From contig CAJOEV010000003.1 of assembly GCA_905233545.1 (NCBI GenBank), positions 1 through 64,000 of the forward strand: 64,000 nucleotides of DNA, in the 5' to 3' direction. The DNA comes from an uncultured Eubacterium sp. (GTDB lineage Bacteria > Bacillota > Clostridia > Oscillospirales > Acutalibacteraceae). The notes beneath the pieces are model-generated. The model searched no databases. It worked only from the letters and a program-made list of their open reading frames with translations, and was not told where the DNA came from. Shown here piece by piece: positions 32,395 through 40,157 of this stretch (the stretch's first letter is position 1; every line of letters starts with the position of its first letter). A program made the translations under genes and the position numbers.

Positions 32395-33234
32395 ATGCAA
32401 ATTAACGAAGCTTTTAGAATAATTGAAAAAAATCTTAACGATATAAATACCGAGCTCGGATTTAAAAAATCTTCCGAGAGCGATAACTCAATTTCTTTTT
32501 CGGGTGAAAACGGAATATACAGAATTGTTTTCGATGAAGAAACAAGCATTCTTTCATTTGAATGCGCTTATGAGGATAACGGAGAAAAAACCGAGTTCAA
32601 CACAACCTCAAGAAGCCTTTTTGAACTTGACAGGATTGATGAAAGGGATGTCCGTTCAACAGCCAATGAGGCAAGGGACGAAATAGACCACCTTTTCAAC
32701 ACAAAGAAAAAAGCAAATCTTGATAAAATAAAGATGCCCAAAGCCGTTTCAAGAACAAAGGCTAAAAACGGCTCAATCAGCTATGATGTTGATTCGCTTG
32801 CAAACCGTTTCGGAGCTCTTTATCCCGAATATAAGGAAGAGATAAAGATGAATATCGCTCAGTACGGCGAATTTCTCCCCGAAACCTTCTTTATTGAACA
32901 CGGAAACAAAAAGGTTCTTGATGTTATTAAAAACGGAACCGATGCAGAGCAGAAAAGACTTTTCAAAATGCTCGGCGAGATATTTGAAGACGGAACCAAT
33001 GAGGTTCAGGATATTATCGGTGTTACCATTCTCGGCGAAATGAAGAACGATAAAGAGATGATGGCTGTTGCCGATAAGTATATGACCGAGTATATGGCTG
33101 GTCCTGTTCACGAGATTAATAAAATCACAGCAAAGAAAGGCGGACTGACCAAGAAGCTTGAAAATCCGCCCGCTTACAAGCCGAAGAAAAACAAGTCTTT
33201 TTCAATTGCAAATGCGCTTAATCAGCAGAGATAA
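32395..33234 (+). CDS. Conserved-looking cytoplasmic protein of unknown function
   Basis: A 279-residue soluble protein with no signal or membrane segment. The first ~95 residues alternate strands and a helix (IYRIVFDEETSILSFECAYED). A Lys-rich linker (about 102-125) leads to a predicted all-helical domain (about 130-245, with RFGALYPEYKEEIKMNIAQYGEFLPETFFIEH and VQDIIGVTILGEMKND). A basic, Pro-rich tail closes it (PPAYKPKKNKSFSIANALNQQR). I do not recognise the family. It has its own promoter, and the two membrane-protein genes downstream may be cotranscribed. Confidence 0.6.
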   Translation: MQINEAFRIIEKNLNDINTELGFKKSSESDNSISFSGENGIYRIVFDEETSILSFECAYEDNGEKTEFNTTSRSLFELDRIDERDVRSTANEARDEIDHLFNTKKKANLDKIKMPKAVSRTKAKNGSISYDVDSLANRFGALYPEYKEEIKMNIAQYGEFLPETFFIEHGNKKVLDVIKNGTDAEQKRLFKMLGEIFEDGTNEVQDIIGVTILGEMKNDKEMMAVADKYMTEYMAGPVHEINKITAKKGGLTKKLENPPAYKPKKNKSFSIANALNQQR

Positions 33235-33268
33235 CGTTGAAAACACAATATAGCACAGAGAGGAAAAT

Positions 33269-33907
33269 ATGGACAAGGAATTTTTTAAAAGGGCAGTGAT
33301 GATGCCGCTGTGTGCGGGGCTTATTTTTGCCGTTGTTCTGTCTATTTATTTAAAGGTTAATGTTGACAGTTATATTCCGCTTGAAAACAATGTTCAATAT
33401 GCATACCACGATGAAAACATTCTGAAAGAAGATGTCAATGAATTCGATGGTAAAGCATCCAATAATAAGCGTGAATTTGTCACTGAAAAGATTGAATATA
33501 CTGAGAATAAAAACGCTGACCCCTCAACATTTGAAAAAAATCAATGCGTCGGTGTAATACGAGCAGGTGCAGGATACGGAATAAGATATGATATGGATTA
33601 TTCAAAAATCCAGAATTCCGTCTCCTATCTTCCGCAAAGTGTTCCCTTCGGACAAACCGGATTCACATATCTTTATTCGGGAAACAAAGTTGCAGAAGAA
33701 ATTGCAAAAGAGAAGAATCTTTCAATAGGAAGCATTTACGGCGAGAAACACTATGTTTTCAAGAGTGAAGAGAGCTTCAAAAACGAATACGGAGTTCTGA
33801 ATTATGCTCCAAAATGCAAAAGCGCGGTTATAATTTACTACAGAGAATCTGTTTCCTCGGGCTTTACTTCAAATTATATTGCTATGGTATATGAGGAGGT
33901 TAAGTGA
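33269..33907 (+). CDS. Membrane-anchored extracellular protein, weakly sortase-like but without catalytic residues
   Basis: A 212-residue protein with one N-terminal helix (about 10-28) and an outward domain. The stretch CVGVIRAGAGYGIRYDMDY, then NSVSYLPQSVPFGQTGFTYLYSGNK and GSIYGEKHYVFKSEESF, resembles the order of elements in sortase barrels (I-G-x-I, G-x-x-P-x-S-x-x-P-G, G-D-x-I-Y). The catalytic His and the TLxTC cysteine are absent: the equivalent positions read YSGNK and SAVIIYYRES. The stop shares a base with the next start. Function unknown; a pseudo-sortase is an inference. Confidence 0.5.
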   Translation: MDKEFFKRAVMMPLCAGLIFAVVLSIYLKVNVDSYIPLENNVQYAYHDENILKEDVNEFDGKASNNKREFVTEKIEYTENKNADPSTFEKNQCVGVIRAGAGYGIRYDMDYSKIQNSVSYLPQSVPFGQTGFTYLYSGNKVAEEIAKEKNLSIGSIYGEKHYVFKSEESFKNEYGVLNYAPKCKSAVIIYYRESVSSGFTSNYIAMVYEEVK

Positions 33908-34731
33908 TGAGTTTAAGTTTATCAAGAAGAATTATTGCCGTTATACTCGAAGTTATTATGGCTGTAAGCACGATAGTATTCTTGTTTTCGATTATGATGA
34001 CATTTACTGTTGGTGATAAAAACTATTTTATCAACAATTTTGCAAACCAGGAGTTGGTTGATGAGTGCGATTCACAGCTTAATATGAAATATGAAGCGCT
34101 TTCAAGTGAAACCAATATTCCCGCAAGAGTTTTTGAAAGAGTTGAAGAAGATTACCCGACCGATGAAGCTTTAAGACAGGCGGTGCTAAGTATTTTCAGC
34201 GAAGAAAACGAAACTCTTTACAGTGAAAATAAAATAAGTTATTTTTACGAGCTCAGTGTTGAATATCTGCAAGGCAACAATGTTCCATATAAAGACGAAG
34301 ATGTAAGACGTGCCGCAGAAAAGGCAGCAAGGATTTACAGTGATACCGTCGGCTTACACAATACAGGCGGAATCGAAGAGAGAATTACAGACTTTTCGAA
34401 GAGATTCCCCAGGGCAACGATTATTTCTTTTATTGTTGCTTTTGCATGTTTCCCATCAATAATGTTTATGTATAAGAAGAAAAAAGAGGGATATTTTGTT
34501 GCGATAGGCGGATTACTTGCAGGAACTGTTGCAACAACAATCGGGTCACTGCTGGCAATGGTGTTCAATCTGGGCGGCGGAATTGATATCCTTCCCGAGA
34601 TTCACAAGCAGTCAATAATTTCAACAACAATTAAAAGTTTTCTGATATTGGCATTCTTTTCAGCTGTTTTTTCAGCAACCGCAATATCAATAATGAAGGT
34701 TATTGATAACAAGAGTCCTAACGAAGACTAA
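33907..34731 (+). CDS. Polytopic membrane protein of unknown function
   Basis: A 274-residue protein. TM1 lies at about 10-35, followed by an outward, mostly helical domain of ~130 residues (LVDECDSQLNMKYEALSSETNIPARVFERVEEDYPTDEALRQAV). Three C-terminal helices follow (about 178-195, 205-225, 240-262) with a basic loop MYKKKKEGYF. The start is ATG 33907, six bases after GAGGAGGT. It is translationally coupled to the preceding gene (TGATG), so the two probably work together. Family not recognised. Confidence 0.6.
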   Translation: MSLSLSRRIIAVILEVIMAVSTIVFLFSIMMTFTVGDKNYFINNFANQELVDECDSQLNMKYEALSSETNIPARVFERVEEDYPTDEALRQAVLSIFSEENETLYSENKISYFYELSVEYLQGNNVPYKDEDVRRAAEKAARIYSDTVGLHNTGGIEERITDFSKRFPRATIISFIVAFACFPSIMFMYKKKKEGYFVAIGGLLAGTVATTIGSLLAMVFNLGGGIDILPEIHKQSIISTTIKSFLILAFFSAVFSATAISIMKVIDNKSPNED

Positions 34732-34743
34732 AATCATAATTTT

Positions 34744-34775
34744 GAGCGTCAGACATGGGTTTGGCGCTCTTTTTA
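34744..34775 (+). terminator. Intrinsic terminator
   Basis: GAGCG (34744-34748) pairs with CGCTC (34765-34769), with weaker inner pairs, followed by TTTTTATTT. Confidence 0.7.
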
Positions 34776-34869
34776 TTTGAATTTATACACAAGTTAGGTA
34801 TGAATATGTACGATATTGTTAAAAAAATAACAATCAATTGTAATATTCACCAAAGATTTTTAACCAACA

Positions 34870-34897
34870 TTGACAAAAAGTTGAATATCTATATAAT
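34870..34897 (+). promoter_or_regulatory. Sigma-A promoter of serC-serA
   Basis: TTGACA (34870-34875), 16 bases, TATAAT (34892-34897). The leader is only about 50 bases; no T-box or riboswitch-sized structure is present. Confidence 0.8.
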
Positions 34898-34954
34898 AAA
34901 CTATAGTGTTTTTTTAAAACATATATCTATAACAAATGAAATGAGGTATTAGTT

Positions 34955-36040
34955 ATGGCAAGAGTTTATAACTTTAGTGCAGGTCCTTCAACACTTCCCG
35001 AATCAGTGCTTGAAAAGGCTGGCGCAGAAATTATGGATTACAAGGGAAGCGGACAGAGCGTTATGGAAATGAGCCACCGCTCAAAGGTTTTTGATGAAAT
35101 CATCAAAGAGGCAGAGGCTCTTATGAGAGAGCTCTATCAGGTTCCCGATAACTATAAGGTATTATTCCTTCAGGGCGGCGCATCTGCTCAGTTCTCGGCA
35201 ATTCCGCTTAACTTTATGAACGGCAGCGGCAAGGCTGATTATATCATCACAGGTCAGTGGGCTAAAAAGGCTTATCAGGAAGCTCAGAAATACGGTGATG
35301 TTAAGGCAGTTGCTTCATCAGCAGACAAAACCTTCAGCTATATTCCCAAAACAAAGCCTGAGGACTTCAGAGAGGATGCAGACTATGTTTATATCTGCAT
35401 GAACAACACAATTTACGGAACAATCTATAAGGAGCTTCCTCCCGTTGGAGATAAGGTTCTTATTGCGGACGTTTCATCCTGCGCTCTTTCAGAGCCCCTT
35501 GACATCAGTAAATTCGGCGTTGTTTATTTCGGTGCACAGAAGAATGTTGCTCCCGCAGGTCTTGTTGTTGCAATCATCCGCGAAGACCTTCTCGGAAACG
35601 CAAGAGATATCACTCCCGTTATGATGAACTACAAGGTTCAAGCAGATGCTGATTCTCTTTACAACACTCCTCCCTGCTGGACTATTTATATCTGCAAGCT
35701 CGTTCTTGACTGGATTAAAGAAGAGTTCGGAAGCCTTGAGGCTATGAAGGCTCACAACGAGAAGAAGGCAAAGATTCTCTATGATTTCCTTGATTCTTCA
35801 GATATGTTCAAGGGCACAGTTGTTCCCGAGGACAGAAGCCTTATGAACGTTCCGTTTGTAACTGACAGCGATGAACTCAATGCAAAATTCATCAAAGAGG
35901 CAACCGAGGCAGGATTTGTTAACCTTAAGGGTCACAGAACCGTTGGCGGTATGAGAGCTTCAATCTACAACGCAATGCCTATCGAAGGTGTTGAGAAGCT
36001 TGTTGCATTCATGAAGAAATTTGAAGAGGAGAACAAATAA
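34955..36040 (+). CDS. serC: Phosphoserine aminotransferase
   Basis: A 361-residue class V aminotransferase. It begins RVYNFSAGPSTLPESVLEKA, has LFLQGGASAQFSAIPLN, and the PLP lysine in YFGAQKNVAPAG (about 193). It continues VTDSDELNAKFIKEA and closes GGMRASIYNAMPIEGVEKLVAFM, all typical of SerC. It converts 3-phosphohydroxypyruvate to phosphoserine. The TAATG junction couples it to serA. Confidence 0.96.
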   Translation: MARVYNFSAGPSTLPESVLEKAGAEIMDYKGSGQSVMEMSHRSKVFDEIIKEAEALMRELYQVPDNYKVLFLQGGASAQFSAIPLNFMNGSGKADYIITGQWAKKAYQEAQKYGDVKAVASSADKTFSYIPKTKPEDFREDADYVYICMNNTIYGTIYKELPPVGDKVLIADVSSCALSEPLDISKFGVVYFGAQKNVAPAGLVVAIIREDLLGNARDITPVMMNYKVQADADSLYNTPPCWTIYICKLVLDWIKEEFGSLEAMKAHNEKKAKILYDFLDSSDMFKGTVVPEDRSLMNVPFVTDSDELNAKFIKEATEAGFVNLKGHRTVGGMRASIYNAMPIEGVEKLVAFMKKFEEENK

Positions 36041-37200
36041 TGTTTAATATTAAAACTCTTAATAAGATTTCAAATGTTGGTCTTTCAAAATTTGATTTAT
36101 CAAAATATACCTATGGCGACGGTATTGAAAATCCCGATGCAATTATGGTAAGAAGTGCGTCAATGCACGATATGGAAATGCCTGAGTCACTTCTTGCAAT
36201 CGCAAGAGCAGGCGCAGGAACAAATAATATTCCCGTAGGCGACTGTGCTGAAAAGGGAATTGTTGTTTTCAACACTCCCGGTGCAAACGCAAACGCAGTT
36301 AAGGAGCTCGTTATTCTCGGTCTGCTTCTTTCATCAAGAAAGGTTACCAAGGCTATTGACTGGTGCAAGACCATCAAGGACGAGGGCGACAATGTCGGCA
36401 AAACCGTTGAAAAGGGAAAATCTGCTTTTGCAGGTCCTGAAATCAAGGGCAAAACTCTCGGTGTAATCGGTCTCGGCGCAATTGGAAGACTTGTTGCAGA
36501 AGCAGCAGTTGACCTTGGAATGAATGTTATCGGCTATGACCCGTTCCTTCCTGCTGACGCAGAGCTCAAGAAGGGAATTACTCTCAACAATAACCTTGAA
36601 GAGATTTTCCCCATTGCAGATTATCTCACTCTCCATGTTCCGCTTACTGACGAAACAAAGGAGCTTATCAACAAGGACACTATCGCAACAATGAAGGACA
36701 GCGTTCGCATTATGAACTTTGCAAGAGGTGCTCTTGCAAACAGCAATGATGTTATCGATGCTCTTGAAGAGGGCAAGATGAGCGCATATGTAACCGATTT
36801 CCCCGATGCTGCTCTTATCGGAGTTGACGGCGTTATTGCAATTCCTCACCTCGGCGCATCAACTCCCGAAAGTGAAGAAAACTGCGCTGCAATGGGCGCA
36901 ATGGAGCTTATTGATTTCCTTGAAAACGGAAATATCAAGAACTCTGTTAATATGCCCAATGTTTCGGTTGCAAAATCAGGCTCTGTAAGAATAACCGTTA
37001 TTCACAAGAATCAGCCGAATATGATTTCAACAATAACCGACACAATTTCAAAGGACGGCGTTAACATTGCTTCCTTTGAAGATAAAAACAGAGGTGATAT
37101 CGCATATGCAATCATTGACTGCGATACCGATGTTTCAGCAAGTGTTGTAACTGATATTGAAGCTATTGACGGCGTTATCAGAGTAAGAGTTATTAAATAA
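36040..37200 (+). CDS. serA: D-3-phosphoglycerate dehydrogenase (short form with ACT domain)
   Basis: A 386-residue D-2-hydroxyacid dehydrogenase. It has IARAGAGTNNIPVGDCAEKGIVVFNTPGANANAVKELV, the NAD motif GKTLGVIGLGAIGRLVAEAA (about 138-157), catalytic Arg in MNFARGALA, Glu in LEEGKMSAYVTDFPD, and His in IPHLGASTPESEENCA. A C-terminal ACT domain (about 318-386) suggests serine feedback. It opens the serine pathway that SerC continues. Confidence 0.95.
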   Translation: MFNIKTLNKISNVGLSKFDLSKYTYGDGIENPDAIMVRSASMHDMEMPESLLAIARAGAGTNNIPVGDCAEKGIVVFNTPGANANAVKELVILGLLLSSRKVTKAIDWCKTIKDEGDNVGKTVEKGKSAFAGPEIKGKTLGVIGLGAIGRLVAEAAVDLGMNVIGYDPFLPADAELKKGITLNNNLEEIFPIADYLTLHVPLTDETKELINKDTIATMKDSVRIMNFARGALANSNDVIDALEEGKMSAYVTDFPDAALIGVDGVIAIPHLGASTPESEENCAAMGAMELIDFLENGNIKNSVNMPNVSVAKSGSVRITVIHKNQPNMISTITDTISKDGVNIASFEDKNRGDIAYAIIDCDTDVSASVVTDIEAIDGVIRVRVIK

Positions 37201-37214
37201 CAATACAAAGAATT

Positions 37215-37242
37215 AAAGCCTCGGAAAACCCGAGGCTTTTTT
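37215..37242. terminator. Terminator of serC-serA
   Basis: AAGCCTCG (37216-37223) pairs with CGAGGCTT (37231-37238) followed by T-run; the A-run upstream lets it serve the converging PAP2 gene as well. Confidence 0.85.
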
Positions 37243-37263
37243 CGTTTTAAGCAGATTATTTGA

Positions 37264-38331
37264 TTAATTCTTTAACATGTTTTTCTGTGAAATGTTATCA
37301 AATATATCCATGATTCCGACAATCAAAAGAATAAGTGCAAAAATTATCATCGCGCCTGCGGATATGTCGGTTAAGTAGTGGGCGCCTTTAATCAGTCTTG
37401 TTATTCCCATAATCAGAGTGTATGCAAAACCGGCTAAAAATGCAGGAACAAAGTATTTATTAAGCTCTTTGCATTTTGAAAAGAGTGGAGCGATGAGCAT
37501 TGAAAATGCAGCCGCAGCGGTATGTCCCGAAGGGAAGGAGTGCGCTTCGCTGTAAACGCCCATATCGTTGCCGACTCTATACCATCTGTCATAAGCCGAA
37601 AAATCCGTTGAAGCAATCCATTCTCTCGGAATATCGGCGCTTCCTCTTGAGCTCCAGCCGTCCTCATTAACAAGCCCGTGGGAATATGCAATCATCTCTC
37701 TGAAACGGATTCTGTGAAAATGGTCTTTGATATAATTAATAATATCACCGCCGTGATAAAGGGCGATTCCGACTACTGCCATAAATTCAAGCGCCTTTTT
37801 ATACTTGTCATCAAGCTTTCTGAAAAACAAAACGAAAACTGCAACAAGCAGAGCTCTTAGAATTATCCACATAATTACCGCGAGTGTTTTTGACCATCCT
37901 GCATTAATCAAAATATCCTGCAGATTGTTTCCGAATAGGGGATACATTATTCTGTTGAGAACATCGTTGCTTTCCATAAATGCTTCATAGCAGAAGAAAA
38001 CATACATAGCTTTAAGCAGAACAAATCCGATGAAATGGGTTATTTTGTTGTTTTTCAGATGTTTGAAAAACGGAAAAATTGAAGCGGCAATATCAAACGC
38101 CTCATCTGTCGGATGAAATACCGAAATGAGCATTGCCCAGGAAAGCAGAGGAACAACATACATAACCTGCATTCCCCAATCCTCAAAAAGAATTGCAATT
38201 TTGTTTTGGTAGTTGAAAACCGCTTTGTCAATTTCAAGGTCGAAAAATGTTCCGACAATCATAAGTGTGCCAAAGAAAACGAAATAGAAAATAATGCAGA
38301 TGTTTATTTGCTTTTTCAGTTTCTTATCCAT
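37264..38331 (-). CDS. PAP2-superfamily membrane phosphatase
   Basis: A 355-residue polytopic protein. The phosphatase motifs are in the second half: RFREMIAYSHG region, SEAHSFPSGHTAAAAFS with the catalytic His, and GITRLIKGAHYLTDISAG with the nucleophile His. The first half adds extra membrane helices. The substrate is probably a lipid phosphate. I start it at ATG 38331, preceded by AAAGGA within the end of mntP; the longer frame from 38361 lies inside mntP. Tightly spaced after mntP. Confidence 0.8.
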   Translation of the reverse strand: MDKKLKKQINICIIFYFVFFGTLMIVGTFFDLEIDKAVFNYQNKIAILFEDWGMQVMYVVPLLSWAMLISVFHPTDEAFDIAASIFPFFKHLKNNKITHFIGFVLLKAMYVFFCYEAFMESNDVLNRIMYPLFGNNLQDILINAGWSKTLAVIMWIILRALLVAVFVLFFRKLDDKYKKALEFMAVVGIALYHGGDIINYIKDHFHRIRFREMIAYSHGLVNEDGWSSRGSADIPREWIASTDFSAYDRWYRVGNDMGVYSEAHSFPSGHTAAAAFSMLIAPLFSKCKELNKYFVPAFLAGFAYTLIMGITRLIKGAHYLTDISAGAMIIFALILLIVGIMDIFDNISQKNMLKN

Positions 38332-38332
38332 A

Positions 38333-38917
38333 TTAAATAATTCCTTTGACAAATATTTCAATACCTATTGCTATGAGAATAATACCGCCGACAATCTGGG
38401 CGCTTTTTGAATATTTATTGCCGACGTTTTTGCCTATAACAAGCCCTGCCATACATATTGCAAAGGTTACAATGAAGATTATAACGCATGCAATCAAAGC
38501 CGATATGAAATTATATTTTTCAATTGTAAAGCCAACGGAGAGCGCATCAATTGAGGTTGCAATTCCCTGAATGAAAAGTGTTCCCGCGCTGAGTTTTGAC
38601 GCGCCTTCCTGTTCTTCACCCTTTTTCAGACTGTCAAAAATCATTTTACCGCCGATATATGTAAGAAGCGCAAGTGCGATATACGGAACGAATTTTTCAA
38701 ACGCTTCAAAATAGCTGACAACGGTTTTAACACATACCCAGCCTATAAGCGGCATTAAAAACTGAAAAAATCCAAATGCTCCTGCAATAATCAGCATTCT
38801 TCTTTTTTTCATTTTAGGGTCTGCAAGTGCATTTGCAACCGAAACTGAAAAGGCGTCCATTGCAAGCCCTGCACCGAGAAGTATTGAATTTATAAAAAAC
38901 ATAAGATTGAGTTTCAT
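38333..38917 (-). CDS. mntP: Putative manganese efflux pump MntP
   Basis: A 194-residue protein with six membrane helices in two homologous halves. Each half has a membrane Asp: GAGLAMDAFSVSVANAL and QGIATSIDALSVGFTI. GAFGFFQFLMPLIGW also matches MntP (formerly DUF204/YebN). It exports Mn(II). The start is ATG 38917, seven bases after GCGAGGT. No yybP-ykoY riboswitch is visible: the predicted leader is only about 12 bases. Confidence 0.9.
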   Translation of the reverse strand: MKLNLMFFINSILLGAGLAMDAFSVSVANALADPKMKKRRMLIIAGAFGFFQFLMPLIGWVCVKTVVSYFEAFEKFVPYIALALLTYIGGKMIFDSLKKGEEQEGASKLSAGTLFIQGIATSIDALSVGFTIEKYNFISALIACVIIFIVTFAICMAGLVIGKNVGNKYSKSAQIVGGIILIAIGIEIFVKGII

Positions 38918-38936
38918 AGAATTACCTCGCAAGCAA

Positions 38937-38965
38937 ATATTAGCATATAATTTTTTTCATGTCAA
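38937..38965 (-). promoter_or_regulatory. Sigma-A promoter of mntP
   Basis: On the minus strand TTGACA (38965-38960), 17 bases, TAATAT (38942-38937). Its -35 is one half of the palindrome TGTCAATTAATTGACA (38960-38975). Confidence 0.8.
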
Positions 38966-38969
38966 TTAA

Positions 38970-38998
38970 TTGACAGTGTGCTTCTCTTTGGATATACT
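38970..38998 (+). promoter_or_regulatory. Sigma-A promoter of the NusG-II gene
   Basis: TTGACA (38970-38975), 17 bases, TATACT (38993-38998). Its -35 is the other half of the shared palindrome. The start codon at 39005 is only 6 bases past the -10, so the transcript should be leaderless. Confidence 0.8.
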
Positions 38999-39004
38999 CA
39001 TATT

Positions 39005-39382
39005 ATGAAGAATCTGAAGCTGAAAAAAGGGGATATTATAATCATTTGCTGTGTGCTGTGCATTGCGGCTTTGATTTTTTGCGGTATTTATTTCCTATCG
39101 CCTCAGGGAGATACAGTCAGAATTGAGGTCGATTCAAAAAACGCTGCAACCTTTTCCCTTGATGAAAATATAACCTATTCAGTAAAGAAAGACGGCAAGG
39201 TTACAAATGTTGTTGAAATAAAGGATAAAAAGGTCAGTGTTATATCCGCTGACTGCCCCGATAAGATATGCGTTAAGCACAGAGAAATATGCAAAAGCGG
39301 CGAAAGTATAATCTGTCTTCCTAACAGAGTTGTTGTCAGCATTGAGGGCAAAAATGAAGAAGTGGACGGTGTTGCGCGATGA
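39005..39382 (+). CDS. NusG domain II-containing membrane-anchored protein
   Basis: A 125-residue protein: basic start, one membrane helix (about 10-31), then an outward NusG-II domain. The domain shows VDSKNAATFSLDENITYSV, VVEIKDKKVSVISADCPDKICVKH, then CKSGESIICLPNRVVVSIEG. The D-C-P-D-x-x-C-V-x-x-G/E and I-x-C-L-P-N motifs define the family. In Firmicutes it commonly sits beside the Gx transporter gene, as here (four-base ATGA overlap). Start chosen at ATG 39005; there is no ribosome site, in line with a leaderless mRNA. Function unknown. Confidence 0.85.
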   Translation: MKNLKLKKGDIIIICCVLCIAALIFCGIYFLSPQGDTVRIEVDSKNAATFSLDENITYSVKKDGKVTNVVEIKDKKVSVISADCPDKICVKHREICKSGESIICLPNRVVVSIEGKNEEVDGVAR

Positions 39383-39879
39383 AGAAATCAAAAAAAGTTG
39401 CCGTTTTTGCGCTTTGCATTGCGCTTGCGTTTATACTCTCTTTTCTTGAAACGCTTATTCCGATTAACATCGGCGTTCCGGGAGTTAAAATCGGGCTTGC
39501 AAACTTAGTAGTTGTTGCAGCTCTTTATTTGCTTGATAAAAAGGAAGCTTTCGCAATTTCAATGATAAAAATACTGATTTCGGGCTTGGTTTTTACAGGG
39601 GCATTTTCGCTTCTTTACAGCTTCACGGGCGGAATTCTTTCGTTTTTGGTTATGCTTATTGCGATTAAAAGCGAAAAAATATCGATTCTCGGCGTTTCAA
39701 TTCTCGGCGCAACTGTCCATAATTTAGGGCAGATAATTGTTGCTGCAGTTGTTATGGAGACGGCAAGAATAGTTTATTATCTTCCCGTTTTGCTAATCAG
39801 CGGAGCCATTGCAGGAATAATCGTCGGAATAATTTCAAAAATAATTGTTGAAAGGCTTATTAAGATAGATATTAAATAG
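39379..39879 (+). CDS. Gx transporter family protein (COG4769)
   Basis: A 166-residue protein with five or six membrane helices. It opens VAVFALCIALAFILSFLETLIPINIGVPGVKIGLANLVVV, with the G-V-P-G-x-K-I-G-L-A-N motif typical of this family, once annotated as heptaprenyl diphosphate synthase component I. It continues GGILSFLVMLIAIK and GATVHNLGQIIVAAVV. It resembles ECF-type substrate-binding subunits; the substrate is unknown. Coupled to the NusG-II gene. Confidence 0.85.
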   Translation: MKKSKKVAVFALCIALAFILSFLETLIPINIGVPGVKIGLANLVVVAALYLLDKKEAFAISMIKILISGLVFTGAFSLLYSFTGGILSFLVMLIAIKSEKISILGVSILGATVHNLGQIIVAAVVMETARIVYYLPVLLISGAIAGIIVGIISKIIVERLIKIDIK

Positions 39880-39897
39880 CTCTTTTTATCATATAAT
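39868..39897 (+). promoter_or_regulatory. Weak candidate sporulation (sigma-E-like) promoter of yqfC-yqfD
   Basis: GATATT (39868-39873) and CATATAAT (39890-39897) resemble sigma-E boxes but are 16 bases apart, slightly long. Suggested mainly because the genes downstream are sporulation genes. Confidence 0.3.
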
Positions 39898-39914
39898 TTA
39901 TCGGTGATAAATTG

Positions 39915-40157
39915 ATGAACAGGGATAATATTATAAGCTATACATATGATTCACATCTTGAACTGACAGGCAATTCAAAATGTGTTATCGACGGACTTAA
40001 GGGCATTGCCTCATATTCCTCGGCTAAAATAAAGGTTAATCTCGGAAAATACTATGTAACATTTTTCGGGGATAACCTTTTTATTAATGCTTTTTCGCCC
40101 GAAGGCGCAGTTGTTGAGGGAATGATTGTTTCACTGGAGTTTGAGAGCAATGGTTAG
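39915..40157 (+). CDS. yqfC: Sporulation protein YqfC
   Basis: An 80-residue protein of the YabP/YqfC family: SYTYDSHLELTGNSKCVIDGLKGIASYSSAKIKVNLGKYYVTFFGDNLFINAFSPEGAVVEGMIVSLEFE. The H-L-E-L-T-G, G-I-x-x-Y and I-x-G-x-V/I-x-S-L-E-F elements are characteristic. In Bacillus it is made in the mother cell under sigma-E. ATG 39915 follows a GGTGAT site. It overlaps yqfD by 8 bases. Confidence 0.88.
   Translation: MNRDNIISYTYDSHLELTGNSKCVIDGLKGIASYSSAKIKVNLGKYYVTFFGDNLFINAFSPEGAVVEGMIVSLEFESNG

Noticed and set aside
34755-34952. 65-codon frame before serC
   Set aside because: It spans a terminator tail and the serC promoter, has no ribosome site and an AT-rich random composition.
34732-34954. 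T-box or other riboswitch before serC
   Set aside because: The promoter at 34870-34897 leaves only about 50 bases of leader; no specifier or antiterminator motif.
38918-38936. yybP-ykoY manganese riboswitch before mntP
   Set aside because: The predicted transcript has a leader of roughly 12 bases, far too short.
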